From Protonemura montana (taxonomy: Eukaryota > Arthropoda > Insecta > Plecoptera > Nemouridae), in contig OX387602.1 of the NCBI GenBank assembly GCA_947568835.1, forward strand, positions 17,163,021-17,227,020: a DNA stretch of 64,000 nt, given 5' to 3'. The position numbers and the translations under genes were made by a program. Positions 10,111-23,793 of the stretch are shown here, in pieces. Within the stretch, counting starts at the first letter, position 1; every line of letters starts with the position of its first letter. The notes below the pieces were generated by a model, which saw only the letters and a list, made by a program, of their open reading frames with translations, was not told the DNA's origin and made no database searches.

Positions 10111-13100
10111 GAAATTAAATTAAGACTTCGAAAATGAAGGCAGGTGCGCGAAAATTGCAGACGGCCCAGCGAATTCCACCGAGCATGCTGGCTTCTTCGC
10201 GAGATCCAATAAATCATTAACGATGACCGCAGCGTATTAATATGTTTCTGATTAAAACACAATACGAGCCGTCTGTTTAATCCAAGGGACAATAATGGGA
10301 TACAAGATAACAGCGCGAGGCATGGACGGTAATAGCTGGGTTGTGCGCTCTCCTGTTGCCGTTCATAGACCGCTGCTCCCTGGTCAGGAGCGACGCGCGC
10401 TCGCCAACCAGAGGATGCTGGAGAGATGTAGCAACATCGAGAGACATCGCCGAGGAGAAGAATCTGTAGGAATGTTGGCTAGTGTCCTTGGTTCGTGTCC
10501 TGGGGCGGTGAACCAGAGCCTGCTCTTCGGCCATTCAGCCGCGCTAATTCAATTAGAGAACCACCACGACATGAGAAGCGCTGCCGCGGATCTGTTTAGA
10601 AATGAAATTATCGTTATTATATGGCTTTCAATGTAACTATGTGGTTTTTACTATAGGTTTATATCATTTTCATTTCGTATTGGTATTATCGTTTTAGTGT
10701 AATCTTGGTTACGCTGCGTGTACAGGTGGAACGATTCAATAAAGGTGTATTTATATCGACGTTTCAGCGGTGCACACATCCGCTAATGAATGAACTTTGA
10801 GATATGGGAGGCATGGCACCCATTGATAGGAAAGTCACCCTCGTAAAGTAAATTGTGACGTGCATTTTAGAGATAAGATAGGCACAATTAATTCTCCTAT
10901 GCTCTGAACCCTATATCCACAGTGTCCTGAGTGTATGCTTCTCCACAAGATTGTCATTTTCAGTTCGTATACCCAGCATTACATGTGTGATTGCTCTGCT
11001 GCACACACTGGCAAAGCTCAGTTATAAATAAATTTACCAAATCGATAAATTTCATTACTTAAGATTGTATCGAAGCATCATCCATTTCAATCAAAACAAA
11101 ATTGCATTACGCATGGCGGCATGGGCATAACGCTATAGATAGCATTTCTTTGTCAGCCCGCAGAATGACGTGCTTGTAATTGTAGCTTGATCTCGTACAG
11201 TTTACGAGACGTTTGACTGGCATCGTACGAAAGCAAACCTAATAAAATCCGCCACACGCGCCGTCCCCAACGCCCCCACCCCCCACCTATCGCTAATACC
11301 AATATCGCGAAATTAATAAAACCAGGCGACTAGACGATCTCGATTGTCTAATTTGACAGCTTGATTGTAATTGCTTCACCCTACCACCATCCACCCTCCC
11401 ACCCGCCCACCCACTCGACTCTCTCATATTCTACGTCCAATATCAAAAGCGCAACGCGTATCGGATTGCTACATCGTTTCATATTAAAAAGTAATTTGTA
11501 AATTGCATTCCGTGAGGGGTGCTTTACTATTTATTCGATAAACATTGATTATATCTGTGACCCAGCCCAAGCATAACGTGCCACACAACGATGTCAAATA
11601 AGAATGGACCCACGAGCGATTTTCTTCTATTTGGTTTGTCAAGATTATGATTGGCAGAAATTTTTCTATTGGCCCATTGTGATTGGATCAGCAATGGTAC
11701 ATATCAATTGGCGTTTCCTTAATTCTATACTGCAATCAGGATACGTAACCTGGCCGAAACCGGACAATGGAACCTTAATTTTTGTGCCCTTATGGTCGTC
11801 CCTTCCGCACAACGCTCTAATGCGACATGTAAAGGCAGCTAATGGTGCGTATTGGCTTTGACCATTTTCCAAACGTGTTTCGGACCTGTATGCAATTGCA
11901 CAGTTCTGCCTTTGCAACGAGTCTCGAAAGGAATTTTGGAACAAAACTGCTTCACACAGAGTGACCTTTTCGTATCCCATTCAGCGCTGAGCTGAATATA
12001 ACAGAAAGCCCGGTAAATATCAAGATCGCTTAAAATCAAATATTTTTATTGAATTACTCACTGCGACACACGATGAATAAAACAACACGCTGCCCTCTAA
12101 TATGGAACTTCGACCACATCGCACCATACCCCTTTCCCTCTCGCCAATCAATTTTCGTTCAAATTCGATTTAAATTGCGAATCGCCGCAATCAATCATCC
12201 CTTCCTCCTCGACACCACCACTTGAGTATACAGGATAGGCTGCGTCGTATTACTGTATAGTGTATCTTACTGCTTACACCACCCCCGCCTCCCTCCTTCC
12301 CTCGCCACCCTACAGCCGCCTCTGCGACTATGAGGGTAGTAATTTATCTCTCTCTATCCCACCCTTTCTCGCCTGCTGCTCTCGAGGTTTCTCACTCTGA
12401 ATGGCAAATGAACGCCGAGAAGTGTGTAGCATTTATTGCATTCCATCATCAGGGTGGGCCGAATCGGCTGCCCCGCCATCTGTTACAAGGGAATGGGTGC
12501 GGGGCAGGGGCGGGGGGAAACCCACAGCATCCCAGCTGGACCGTAAGGTAATATGCAAACGATGGACGGACGTCAAAGTTGGGATTAACAAATTTTGGGC
12601 GTCACGTCTATGCGCTGGCGAGAAGAGGTTGAAAATGTGCTACAATCGGTACCAATGCGCGGGCGCCCGATGTGGTATTTTTGCAGTAACGACGGCCATG
12701 TGCAGGGTCTCGATCCGAATCTCGTTACATTGCTGATTTCGTTTAAACGAATTAAAACTCTTTCCGTCGATTGGATGCGAACATGCACGGAGACAGAGTA
12801 CTAACGAGATCTTAGATAATATTTCCATAGCTGATGAACGACGATGAGTTTCGTTTTATGTGGTTGACGAAATTGCGCCATGGGGTGAAAATGGTTTTGT
12901 CCCTTTCCGTAATCCGTTGGAACTTTCGACAGGTGATTTCAATTTCGGAAGATGACGCAGCAAAAACTAGTGATTCATTTTTATCTGTCATGCGAAGTCA
13001 TTTGATGATTTTCTTCATCGGTTTTGTTAAACAACCACTAATTAAGGTGACCCGATACAATTTTGCTCCACCGATAAGTCATCTCACTAAAAACACAATC

Positions 13101-13329
13101 AATGACAAAGATGAATCTATTCTTAAGTTCTCTCATGTCAAAAAAAAAGTTGTTTTTAGTTTGAAGTCGGAGTTCCTTATTAATTGCTTGCCATTGTTTC
13201 CATTAAATTCTCTAATTGCTTGTAATTGCACTTCAGATGACCTTTGTCTCTAATCATTAGGCTTACCTGTATCAAAGAGGAAAATTAATAATCAAGCTGC
13301 ACGATATAAATTAGCATTGAGTCCGGCAT
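10111..13329. other. Non-coding stretch, nothing recognised
   Basis: Mostly AT-rich, with several C-rich patches (11265-11290, 11380-11410, 12280-12310). The longest frame (12834-13253, 139 codons) has ordinary composition, with no signal peptide, domain or supporting splice sites. I treat it as chance. Confidence 0.5.
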
Positions 13330-13520
13330 GCGTTCAGAAGGGTAGGTTGCCTGCACACTTGAAATAAGCGCCCGTCTCCGCCGACGCCAGCGCCGCGACG
13401 CTTGCCGCATTCCGCAGTAATAGCGTCGCTAATCACCATGCCAACTAATTGTTTCTAAGCCAGATAGCGGAGCTAATATCACCGAGCCTCCACGCGGCAA
13501 GCGTTGCTGCAGATAGTACC
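13330..13520. other. Small GC/CpG-rich patch
   Basis: A local rise in CpG within AT-rich surroundings. No reading frame or recognisable element. Confidence 0.35.
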
Positions 13521-16500
13521 GAAACGCTGCAAGAGCCCCTCTACGGGGAATTGTCTATAATTATTAGATAAGCTGGTTATGCTCTTGGATTCCCGGCGGT
13601 ATTGGATTTCAAACTATTTAGAATTTCGGACAGTAAGTCCCAAAAACTTGTAGAGAGGTCGTCCTCTTGGGCGCTTACACGGGTAACTTGTGTGCGGTAT
13701 TTCCCAGGTTCTGAACGGTACATGATGTATGGGTGAGACATGGGTGAGACATGGATAAATTATATAAACTTTTTATACAATATCCCGGCGCCTCGACCAA
13801 CATTTGTTTGTCCTTATAAAAAAGTTTCTCACCGCTTTATTTATTAACACTTGTTTTAATATTATGCTTATTTTGAGCAAACACTCCAGACAAAAGTCAA
13901 ACTTTCACACATATACATCCTGATTGTCATCATTTATACCCCTTTCTGTGCCCACGTTATTGTCCCGCTTATCCCTTAGTTTGCTACATAGGGATAGACT
14001 AGACGAGAGCATAGTACAACGTGATCCACAAAGTAAAGTTGGCCCAATTGTCGCACTTAGCCGCCGCTTCGTGAGTGTGGATGCTGCAAGGACCGGGATA
14101 CTGATTACTTGTTATTATATTCAAGTGGAATGTTTTTGTAAAAACGTCTCTCCCGCGCGTTTAAGCCAAAGTTTTGGTGTCGAGTGGCTCCACTCGCTGT
14201 GACCTCGGCAACAATGGGCCAAAGTATGCGCTATTATGACCATCCGCCGCGACCCCCTCCCCCCACACCCCTCCCAACCTCGCCCCAAAAACGACGCCGT
14301 CGCCATTAGAGCTAGCGTCGCCATAAATGCAGGGCCCATACTTACTTTCATCCGCAACGAGACAAATGGTTAATAACATGGGTTATTATACATGGATTTA
14401 CAAATACCGAGCTAATTGCTAAACTTATAGTCTTAGTAAAGTAATCAAAAGTTAGGGGTGATTAAATACGTGAGATATACGCGTGCGCGTCCGCGCCGCG
14501 CGAGGGGTTCATGCAAATTATGCATCTATAGGCAAACCAAGTTTTGCTTATGTGAGATATATATACACACACACACACATAGAGAAAAGACGCAAGTTTG
14601 TCGGAACATTCCAAATTTAGTTAGATAATAAACAGCAATTAAGCTAAAATGATTTTGGGACAATTCCCTTGCTCGCGCTTGAATCGACGGGGTCGGAAGA
14701 CCAACTTTGTTTCGGAGACGCTGTGGCTTTCTACCAAACCGATCCAATATCTTCAATTGAATCATCGCCACGAAGATGACTTCACTTTATCTCCTCGGCG
14801 GACAGAGATCGGTTTCAGATTTTTATACGATTATTGCAACATCCTTGTCTCAGCTTAGCTCGTGGCACGCGGTAAAGGTTGGGTCAAGTATCGCTCAACT
14901 ATATCACTGCTCTATGATTATCTTGAGCTAACCCACCCTCTCCTCCGAGCAAGATTCCATCGGTAATTCCTCGTCGAGTTTCCAATGGTGACCGCAGGTA
15001 AATAGCGCACATAATGATAGTGCAGGGGCCAGGCAGGCTTCGAGGCTGGCACGGGCAAGCCAATGCAGCCTCTGGTCCAGCGTGCAGACTTTACCCGGCC
15101 CGGCCCTGCCCTGCCCGGCGCGGCGTCGCTCGGCTGATCGATTCCAGAGAAAACAATCCCGCTAACAAACTTGAACAATATCGTGAAACTTTATGGAAAC
15201 TATTATCTAGCATGAGACTCCCGCGCGCCCGCGAGTCCCAAATAACAATTCCATTATATTGCTTTTCTGTTGATGTTTGAATCACACTCATCCGATAATA
15301 AATTACATGGTAATGCATTTTGGCTTTTGCAAATTTCGTAGTTTTCCTCTTTTTGGTGGAGAATGATAAGTTTTCCCCTTGGTTTATGCTTCTGCATGTT
15401 TGTAATCTGAGAAATCTATTCGATTCGCTGGCCCAGACATAGCATTCGCAAAAGGACAAGGCGAAAATATCACGTTAAAAAATATCTTGGTGTTCCAAAC
15501 GATATCATTTTTTCTATAGACTGTCTGCTTCGTCACATTTAAAATAAGCTAGGCGGAAATTAATGCGCGGACAATACAAATTATCAGAAAATTAAAACTT
15601 TTCCTTCCCCCCGTTCCCCTTTTGCCCCTTATCACCTTCCTTCCTTCCCTCACGTATTCGTGACTCGGTCATTGTTCTCAGGGTATCACCCGAGCCCGCA
15701 TAGGTACCAAACCAACCTACCGACCTTTTATTCACGATATCACTAATTAACAAGAGATTAAAGAAATTGAGTGCGCTTTTCTACGTGGTTTTGTTTTCTG
15801 CCGTAGACTGTGGGAGTTTTTTTCGTCTTATCTCTCAGAATAAAACGCCCAGAAACAAGACGCGCTATATGATTATTTCTGGCCGAAAGCCTGAACCGAG
15901 GGCTATCATTATTATATAGTTTCCATGGTCAAATAGTACGTACTACACCTTAGAATTTGCCCTATTGTTCATACCTGCTTCTCCAAAGGTCGTGGGTTGG
16001 GTCAACTTCAGTATTCCTTGTCATATTGGCAGAAAACACCCATTTACAACCGATCATACAGGATAAGTGGACATAAGTATTGTTTATTCCGACCTTATAC
16101 GGGCTTGCAATTAAATAGAAGAAATCTTTGATTTTTGTCATTTAACGTTGTCAGTGTACATGTTGATACATACACAATATATCACAACACATGTACAGAT
16201 CATTAATAAAACACGTACCTGTATAGACAGTTAAATAATAAAAGTAACGTGCACATAGTTCCGAAGAATAACAATCGCAATTCACTTTGTTTTCGCTCAC
16301 TTTCGATTAAGTTTTTGCCTCGTAATCTCTGACAAATTACCACCATGTTCGAAGGTGCGATCCGGAGCAACGATTCGCCAGCCAGCTCCAGTGTTCGTGG
16401 ATCTTTAAAAAGCCGTGTAATTATCCGTCTAGCACCGTGACTGATACACAAATAATTTAATGAAAGACCACGATTTACCGACCTCACAAAAATATTCTTA

Positions 16501-17683
16501 GCGAGACTTTCATCTACGCTCGCTCAGTCCGACATCAGGTCATAGTCACAGACTTCGAAACACTCTAATATCTCACTTGTGCTTGGCTGGCGATGCTCGA
16601 CGACGCATTCTGCGACGACATCTTTGGTTCATCGGCAACGGCGGTCACGCAATGTGGTTCTATCTGAACCGTTCGACGACGCAACAACGAGAAGTCGTCA
16701 AACCACAGACCATTCGCGTCAAGAGGCAATATATTTTGAAAGCCTTTCTATATTTCTATGTTTGATTAGTTGATCCGAGATTGAAATAGATAATACAAGT
16801 GGGAGTGGATTCGAGTAGTACTGGACGTGGACTTACATTCAAACACACACACACGGTTCAATCTGAGTTACTCAAATGTGTGAACGTGTGATTGCACAAA
16901 TTTCTTGTTATCTCAGTTTAATTTGTTTTCTTGGCCGGGGTAGAAACGAGTCCACAAGCGGCCATGAGATGTTAGGTATTAGGTTCGTGCAGCACTTTCG
17001 ACCAAATGGGGGTAGTTGGCGTCGAGGGCTGAGATCTCAGCTCGCCGGCATGGCGAGGGGGCCGAGGGGGTAGATTAATCGGCAGGTGTTGCTTAGCTGT
17101 GCGTGAGATAAGGTCCAGTCTAATTACGACCGAAATAATCGACTAGTAATCGTTTCGAGACGTATAAAGACATAAAAACTTAATTGGAGACGTGTAAGAA
17201 CGTAATGCGATTTAGGATTTACGATTAAGGGTTAGTTAGTGGTGTGGTCAAGGCAGTTGCAGCAGCATCTTTGTGGGAGATCTCGAGAGGTGAGAAAAGC
17301 TTTAGGCAAGTGGTCGTTGCCGCTAACGTCATATTGACGAACACGGTGTTGTTTAGACGAACTCTGAAGTTGTAATTCATCCCACGGTCTGTTTACAGCC
17401 GATTCCCGAAATAAATCTATTTTATCGAGACATTTCTTTTGAAACAAAGCGCTCTATATTTATAAACAAATCAATTTTCCTCTGTTAGTGAAAACTAAAA
17501 ACCTTCTCACTCAACTACCAGTCGCAACTCTGAACCAAACGTTCAATCTCTCAAAGACGTCCAACTTTCTTCCCACAATTCCTCCGAGTTTCCATCCAAT
17601 ACCTCGAGTCGTTGCCACCTTGAACAGTTTAACGATAGAACAGTTGAACTAATCAGTGCTTCGCTATGTTCTCTGTGTTGCAG
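13521..17683. other. Non-coding DNA leading to the LMO4 acceptor
   Basis: No supported gene. It includes a 12-bp direct duplication near 13730-13752, a (TA)n(CA)n microsatellite at 14556-14579 and a GC-rich patch near 15030-15240. Its 3' end is the splice acceptor of the first recognised LMO4 exon: a branch-point-like CTAAT at 17649-17653, a TTCTCTGTGTTG pyrimidine tract, then CAG ending at 17683. Part of this interval is therefore probably a 5' intron of LMO4. Confidence 0.5.
14556..14579. repeat. (TA)n(CA)n microsatellite
   Basis: A TATATATA run passes directly into CACACACA. Confidence 0.9.
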
Positions 17684-17740
17684 GTTAACTGTGATCGTGC
17701 TCCCCACCACTTCAAGCTGGCTGCCAGCACAGTGACCGGT

Positions 17741-18186
17741 ATGAACCCCCATTACCACCCCTACACGGAGCTCACGTCGCCCCACTCCCCACCACCGGAC
17801 AACAACAACTACCACCCCCATTCGCAAGCAGGTCCCCCGCACCCCATGAGCAACGGGCACGTGATGGGGGGACCAGGAGGACCACACATGCACCATCCGG
17901 GACCTCAGATGGACCATCAACATCAACCGTACCCGCAAGGTGGACCGCACCATCATCAACATCACCTAAATAACAACTCGAACAACACGAACAACAACTG
18001 CCCCACGGTGAAGGTGTGCGCGGGCTGCGGCGGGAAGATCGTAGAGCGGTTTCTTCTCCACGCGTTGGATCGGTACTGGCACAATAGCTGTCTGAAATGT
18101 TCCTGTTGCGGCGCCATGTTAGCTGACATCGGGGGCTCCTGTTTCACCAAAGCGAACATGATCCTATGTAAAACAGACTACATCAG
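17741..18186 (+). CDS. LMO4: LMO4-type LIM-only protein, coding exon 1 (N-terminus and LIM1)
   Basis: LMO4-class LIM-only proteins are nuclear adaptors. Their tandem LIM domains bind LDB/Chip-type cofactors and compete with LIM-homeodomain factors; they do not bind DNA themselves. The exon opens after a good acceptor at 17683 and closes at a strong donor (ATCAG/GTAAGA) at 18187, leaving an arginine codon split AG/A with the exon at 32367. Residues 1-86 are rich in His, Pro and Asn (runs such as GGPHHHQHH and NNNSNNTNNN). LIM1 ligands are C93, C96, H114, C117, C120, C123, C143 and D146, all present with normal spacing. The stretches CAGCGGKI and RFLLHALDRYWH closely match vertebrate LMO4. I chose the ATG at 17741 because an ATG at 17666 lies inside the intron. 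The frame is open back to the acceptor, so an upstream exon could add residues. The whole protein is 240 residues, against 165 in human LMO4; much of the difference is the N-terminal extension. Confidence 0.93.
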
Positions 18187-19059
18187 GTAAGACAGCTGAC
18201 TCTTTTATTTGCATTGTTAATGTACCTACTAGACCGCATGCAGCTTATTTTTTCAGCTTTATTCACGGCACCTCCACTTTATATTCGGAGAACGGGCACA
18301 TTCAGTCATAAGTCACCGTTTTAAGCGGAGCGATGGAGCTGGAAAGTTAGTTTACAATATTTAGAGTATAAAATGCAGTCATGGCCAATTGAATAATTGT
18401 TTGAGAGATAAAACAAAACGCATGGGTTGATTTATGTAAAAGGGGCTCAACATATAAGTTCTTCGCGTTGTTCCACAACTCGGCGCATTTTTCGACCTGA
18501 ATATCTCGAAGCACGTAGCACAGGTAATGCTTTCAAGCGTGTTGTGTTGCCGTCTCCCGAGTTTCATCTTCGCATCACTTAATTAGCCTGCATCTCAAGC
18601 ACCAATACTACGCTGATTAAATCCATCCGCTAACTGTTGATTGCGACTCCTAACGCTCCAGAGCAACAACGTTCAAGAGTCGCTCACCATCTTTCTTGGG
18701 ACAAAAATGAACAATTTTTCTGATTTAGAGATGACTTTTATTTCAAGATTTTTTGTTGTCATTTTAAGTGTCTGTATAAGTGACAGCGATTTCTAGGACG
18801 ATACATTTTATTCAACGGTAACGAAAGAACACTGCAGCATAGAATTAGTTCGAAAAAGTCAAAACTATCTCCCGTTTAATCATAGCCAAGGCTTGGTTAT
18901 AGTTGGGGTTCTCTTCGAGTTGGATTGTATGTTGGAATCCTCCGCCCGCGCCAGGCACTGCAGGGGATGGAACGTTGATTTGCCAAACGGAGAAGGCAGA
19001 AGTGACGAGGCACAATCAGCTGATTCAAGCATGGTTGGGGTGGCTTGGGGTGGCAGGAG

Positions 19060-19130
19060 GACGGGGGAACAAGCCAATCAGAGGTATCCGCTGCAACAAT
19101 TCTGCTCGCTGCCAATCAGCCAGTGTCTAG
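19060..19130. promoter_or_regulatory. Pair of CCAAT boxes in the LMO4 intron
   Basis: CCAATCA occurs at about 19074-19080 and 19112-19118, with a related CAATCAGCTGA (E-box CAGCTG) near 19012. They are spaced like NF-Y sites, but no start site is visible. This may be an intronic enhancer or alternative promoter. Confidence 0.25.
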
Positions 19131-20756
19131 TTGAGAGACCTAGCATAGCATACCTCATTTCTTACATATACCATCGTTACCCCGGCAGAATGTATACACC
19201 AGAGTCAGCGTCGGCTGGCTAGCTCTTTGTCAAAACGGTAAATATTCCCAGATGTTTTGCTTCGGCTCCATGACAATTTACCTAGATTTCGTATCGGAAA
19301 TTATTCAAAAAACTGTGCATGGTTGTTTATAGTTTGCTTGAAGCCGGCGCCTCCACCAGCAGCGAGGGTGTGGGAAGAAAAAGCCTAATTTTACGCCAGT
19401 TTCACCATTGAAAAAGTAAACATTCGCAGATTCAGTTTGTTACCAAGAAAAAAAAATGTAAAACCGAATGTTTCGGAAAATCGTCCTACCGTTAGCGTCA
19501 TAACAGTTAGTTAGTGATTTTCCCACATCGGCGCAACGAGCTGCAGTTGATTCACGGGAGGTGAAAAACAAATAGCACGTTAAACTCGTCAGTAATTGCA
19601 AGCGATTGAAGTTAAAAGTGTGTGACGAACGCCGATGGAATAGGGCAGAGAGGGACGGGAAGGGGGGGAGGGGGGGCGTTGATGGCATTAGATTCAATGC
19701 GATTGGGACGAGAATTTCTGTCAGACTAGTTGAATTTATCAAAAAGGTTTTTGGGTAGATTCGAGTGTGTCTTGCTCAAAGTCAACAGCACTGGCAATTC
19801 ATTAACACTTCCCGAGTCATAACTACGTCAAGCATTTGCAAGACCGAGTCTCAATTTTATATTTCACTTGTCTGCAGTGTTGTACATCTAGCGCGACGTT
19901 TGCTACGTTTAGAGCAACTAGATGTCTATTAGATTAGAGTCTAACTCAGTATCTCTCCTAAGGTCTCAACTGTAAATCTCCCTCGCAAGTCTTCTCTCGT
20001 TTAACGGAATAATTTTAGAAATCTTCGAGCCGGGGCCCCAAAATACACGCACTGGCATGGCTCGCGGTCGCGTATATGCATATTGCATGCCTCGGTTTCA
20101 TCTCAGCAGAGATATACATGTTCCTTCGCTAACAATATGCCATCTTTCTTGCCGAGGGTTTTTCCTTTAACTATGGCAATCTTCGCCCGAAGCCGCGCCG
20201 TATAAAAGTGTCACATACCATATGGCTAGTATGCTTTATCGTCAAAGATTTCCATTTTTATTCGTCGGGAAAACTGAACGAAACGCGTAGCTATGTACGT
20301 GGGAAAATCCTGCCAACACTGATTTCCCTGCGCCATCGCATTAGACAATTCATAAGAGGCTAGCAATGAGCAATTTAAATGCCGGTAAAGTACAGATGTT
20401 TGCTTCTGTGTTGGCGGAAAAACATTGGCCCGTGCGCCGTTTGTTTCGCAATCCGCACACATTTCTCTTGGGATGTAAAACACCCAGCAGCACCCAACCC
20501 CCCTGTCACGTGGCTCATTCACCAAATTGCGTTGAAAGGTGAAGATAGTTACCTGGCACTTTGCAGTAATAAATACCTCTGTGCAATTTGATAAGCAAAT
20601 TTCAAGAATAGACTTTAATATATCATTTCAAGCCCCTTTCCACCGCGGATACCAATTATAATCGGCCAGCGTTAGGTCTGCATTCGTGTTTTATATCGCA
20701 GGGTTGCGTGTCTCAGGTGAATGTGTCGTAAGGCTGCGTGACCTGGCACTTATCAC

Positions 20757-20830
20757 GTTATCAGCTGACCAATCGCTAGTCGGCTTGGGGTCAGAGGTAA
20801 GGTCAAGTAGCCAATCGGCATCGAGTGAGC
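20757..20830. promoter_or_regulatory. Second CCAAT/E-box cluster in the LMO4 intron
   Basis: CAGCTG is followed at once by CCAATCG (about 20763-20775), and a further CCAATCG lies at about 20811-20817. The arrangement resembles the cluster at 19012-19118. Confidence 0.25.
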
Positions 20831-23084
20831 GTTGCTGTTTCAGCCGCGAGTGTCGAAGCAATTACCACACCTATACGGTTATAATTAAGCACGTGACTGT
20901 GATCTGCGAATGTGGGTAGTGTGAGTATCCTGCCGCCACCAACAACCGCCATATTGCCTTCGCAAACTTCATATATGCAAAACTAAGTTTCTACGGTCGT
21001 GCATTCTTTGTTATACAATCGTAAAAGATTTAGAATTTGGGAGCTATTTTACGATCACAACAGTACAACTGAAGAAATGGCAAAAAGCTTGTTGCAAATT
21101 TGACGTTCGTTAAGACCGGTCACTCTGTGATCGCAGACATAAAGGTTCACCGTCGACATTTCTTCGAAAACCCCACAAACGTGTAATCACTTTGCTGCAT
21201 TAGGGGGGGAGAGGGGGTCAATCGGTTGCTTGGCCTCTTAATGAGCAATTAAATTCGTCTGCAGAGCACCTTTGAAAGACAGACGGGTAGAGAGCCCAGA
21301 GGATCTGAGTAAAGCAATTTGGAGAAAAACTAGCCATCATTTTTGATGATCCTGTTATTTTCTGATTGCTTTTTGTACTTGTGATTCAGTCAATTAATTT
21401 TAATCCAAGTTGCTCCATTAAAGAAACTCATCCGTGATATTCTTACTTACATCTTTACGTGTATCACCTTATACGAAATCTCACCAAACCGCAGTTATAA
21501 CAACACGTGAATCACACAACATCAGCTCTTGTGACCAGTCGATATCCAACGTTGAATATAATTATTCTCATTGCATGCTGCACAAGCATATATATATAGG
21601 TATGCATATACACATACACTTATTATTAATAATAATGATTACCTGCAAAATAATCAATAGGTGTTTCCTGCTGCTGTCATTATCTCGAGAACGGGTCCGA
21701 GCATCTAGTTAAGGTTTTGATTTCAATTAATTCTCATATGTGATTATTTTCTATGATAACAGGGAATCGAGCGCTTGACTTTTTTAATCGGCACTTTCTG
21801 AATCACATCGCCAGTGGAGATGGTTTAGTCAGTCGAGCCAAGTGCAAATTGAATTAAACATGACGCTAGCACCGCGACGCCAACGCCGACGCCGGACACT
21901 GGCATTCCCGATGTGTGGCAGGCGTCGGATGGCGGCTAGGGTTTTGGGGAGGGGTAATTGGGCGTAGGGGGTGGCGGATTTATTGAGGAACCTAGGGGCG
22001 GGTGTCCGAAAAATCAACTTTTTTTTTGTATATATACCTCCGATGTGGAGCCGAAAAAATTAATTTGTGTACACATGTAAGTGCAAAATTGACCAAGCTT
22101 TTAGCCAGCCAACATATTTTCATGTTTAGTGGAAGGTATGTTTAGCCATTATGGTCTGTTTATTTTCAATTAGGGTTAAATGTACATGCGTTTCGATTTT
22201 TCGAAGGCGTCGTTTTTTTATGGCAGTTGTGTAATAAATTGAATTATTATCGTAAATATATATTTTTTTAAATTGGCTGGCAATTCTAACAGATTGACAC
22301 AAGAGATTTTTCCATTGCCATATGAGAATACCAGGTATTCTTAAGCTGCTTACGTTACATCGCTGTAAGCTAACATAGTGAAGTGCTGTTTATCCACCAT
22401 TTCCGATTACCTTTGTCATGCAAGCTGCCAACCGTTTAAAAGCGCAGCAAATAAAATTGCATTTTGCGTTCAGTCGTGCTTTGTCGAAGGTGGGAAGAGA
22501 GTGCAAGTGCCTATAGTGAGTGTTGGTACACGTTTATTGGAAGCCTAGGCCGAGCAATAAATTGATCACACAGGCATACCACCCGCGATGCCAACCTAGA
22601 AGAACGTTCTAATTGCAACCACGGCATTCGAACAATATAGTTATACATTATTGAATGTCTTGAAAACTTTATTGGGGTCGGGGAGTGAAATTAAAACCAG
22701 TTATCTGACAATAATAATATTATAGACCTACTTAAAGATTACATATTATTTTATTAGATTATTAAAACAAAGCCTCGGAGGCGTTATAAACAGTGATGTC
22801 CATGCTCAGTGGATTATCCTTTTAACTAGTCGTAACCAGATGGATATCTGCGCTTCACCTTAGATCACGAGGAATACTAGAAGACGAGAGTCATAAATGC
22901 TCCTAATCATATTCATTATATTTGACCGCATCCCATACTTATGTCTTGACCACGTTCAACACGTAAATTCACAAACTAGCATTAATCGGTACCAATCATC
23001 ACCGTAGACGACTTCACTTTTCAGATCTCTTTCGAGATTAAAATCAAAATCCGAGTCAAATTAAAAAAAAAAAGTGGAAACAAG

Positions 23085-23350
23085 CCTATCGTAATAATGT
23101 ACCCCATAGCATTGCACGACCAATCAAGCCCCGCGCGTCAGCTGACTGCTGACAACGTCTGACACAGCGGCATTGATCAGCGACACCGCGTGCTGACAGC
23201 AACGAACGCGCTCGCGGGCGCGCACTACGACACAGGCGGCGCGCTCTAGCGGCCACTTCGCCACACTGCAGCGCGGCTAGCAGTGGAGGAGCCGGGTGCA
23301 GCGGTGCACGAGGCACATGGTCGCCGCGCCGGTGAAACGCTCACGAGGTG
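23085..23350. promoter_or_regulatory. GC-rich intronic patch with CCAAT, E-box and TGCTGAC sites
   Basis: A sharp GC and CpG rise within the AT-rich intron. It contains CCAATCA (about 23119), TCAGCTGA (an E-box palindrome, about 23139) and two TGCTGAC words (Maf-recognition half sites, about 23146 and 23191). A minus-strand frame here is Arg/Ala-rich low complexity and is not called. It could be an alternative promoter or enhancer for LMO4. Confidence 0.3.
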
Positions 23351-23759
23351 TCGGGGGTTTCCCAGTGGCAACTCTCAGTATATGTTGCTCTTTCGAGTGA
23401 AACTGTTTATATCATTTTCACCGTAAGAATTACCACAAATAATGGTGTGCGTCATCTCTGCACTTGTAGAGTTATGTTGCAAGCTGTGTGGTCAGGCTCT
23501 TTACGGGTGGCTCTAGCAGTTAATTTTGTATAATTGGGTTTTTTTTTTCAGGATCTAATCAAGTTTGTTTTAATAATTTAATTTACTGACAAGCACAGCC
23601 TCAGATGAAGTATGTAGGCTTGGTTATGACCGTTCGGCAGGCTAATATTGTCTTATGCAGCCGCAAATCGTGGTTCTGTCACGTAAGCAAAGAAAATTGA
23701 TAATTTCACAGTTTCCCTCGGCTAACACGAACAGTATATCCCGAGAAATGATAGAGATG

Positions 23760-23793
23760 GCGTAGGCCTTTCCATGGTATGATTGGCCTACGC
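23760..23793. repeat. Inverted repeat, 9-bp arms
   Basis: GCGTAGGCC at 23760-23768 pairs perfectly with GGCCTACGC at 23785-23793, with a 16-base loop. No mature small RNA is recognised. Confidence 0.7.

Noticed and set aside
12834-13253. Plus-strand frame of 139 codons
   Set aside because: Ordinary composition, no signal peptide, domain, Kozak-like context or flanking exon signals.
17543-17965. Minus-strand frame of 140 codons opposite the first LMO4 exon
   Set aside because: It is the shadow of the His/Pro-rich coding exon; its Val/Arg/Met-rich translation has no domain.
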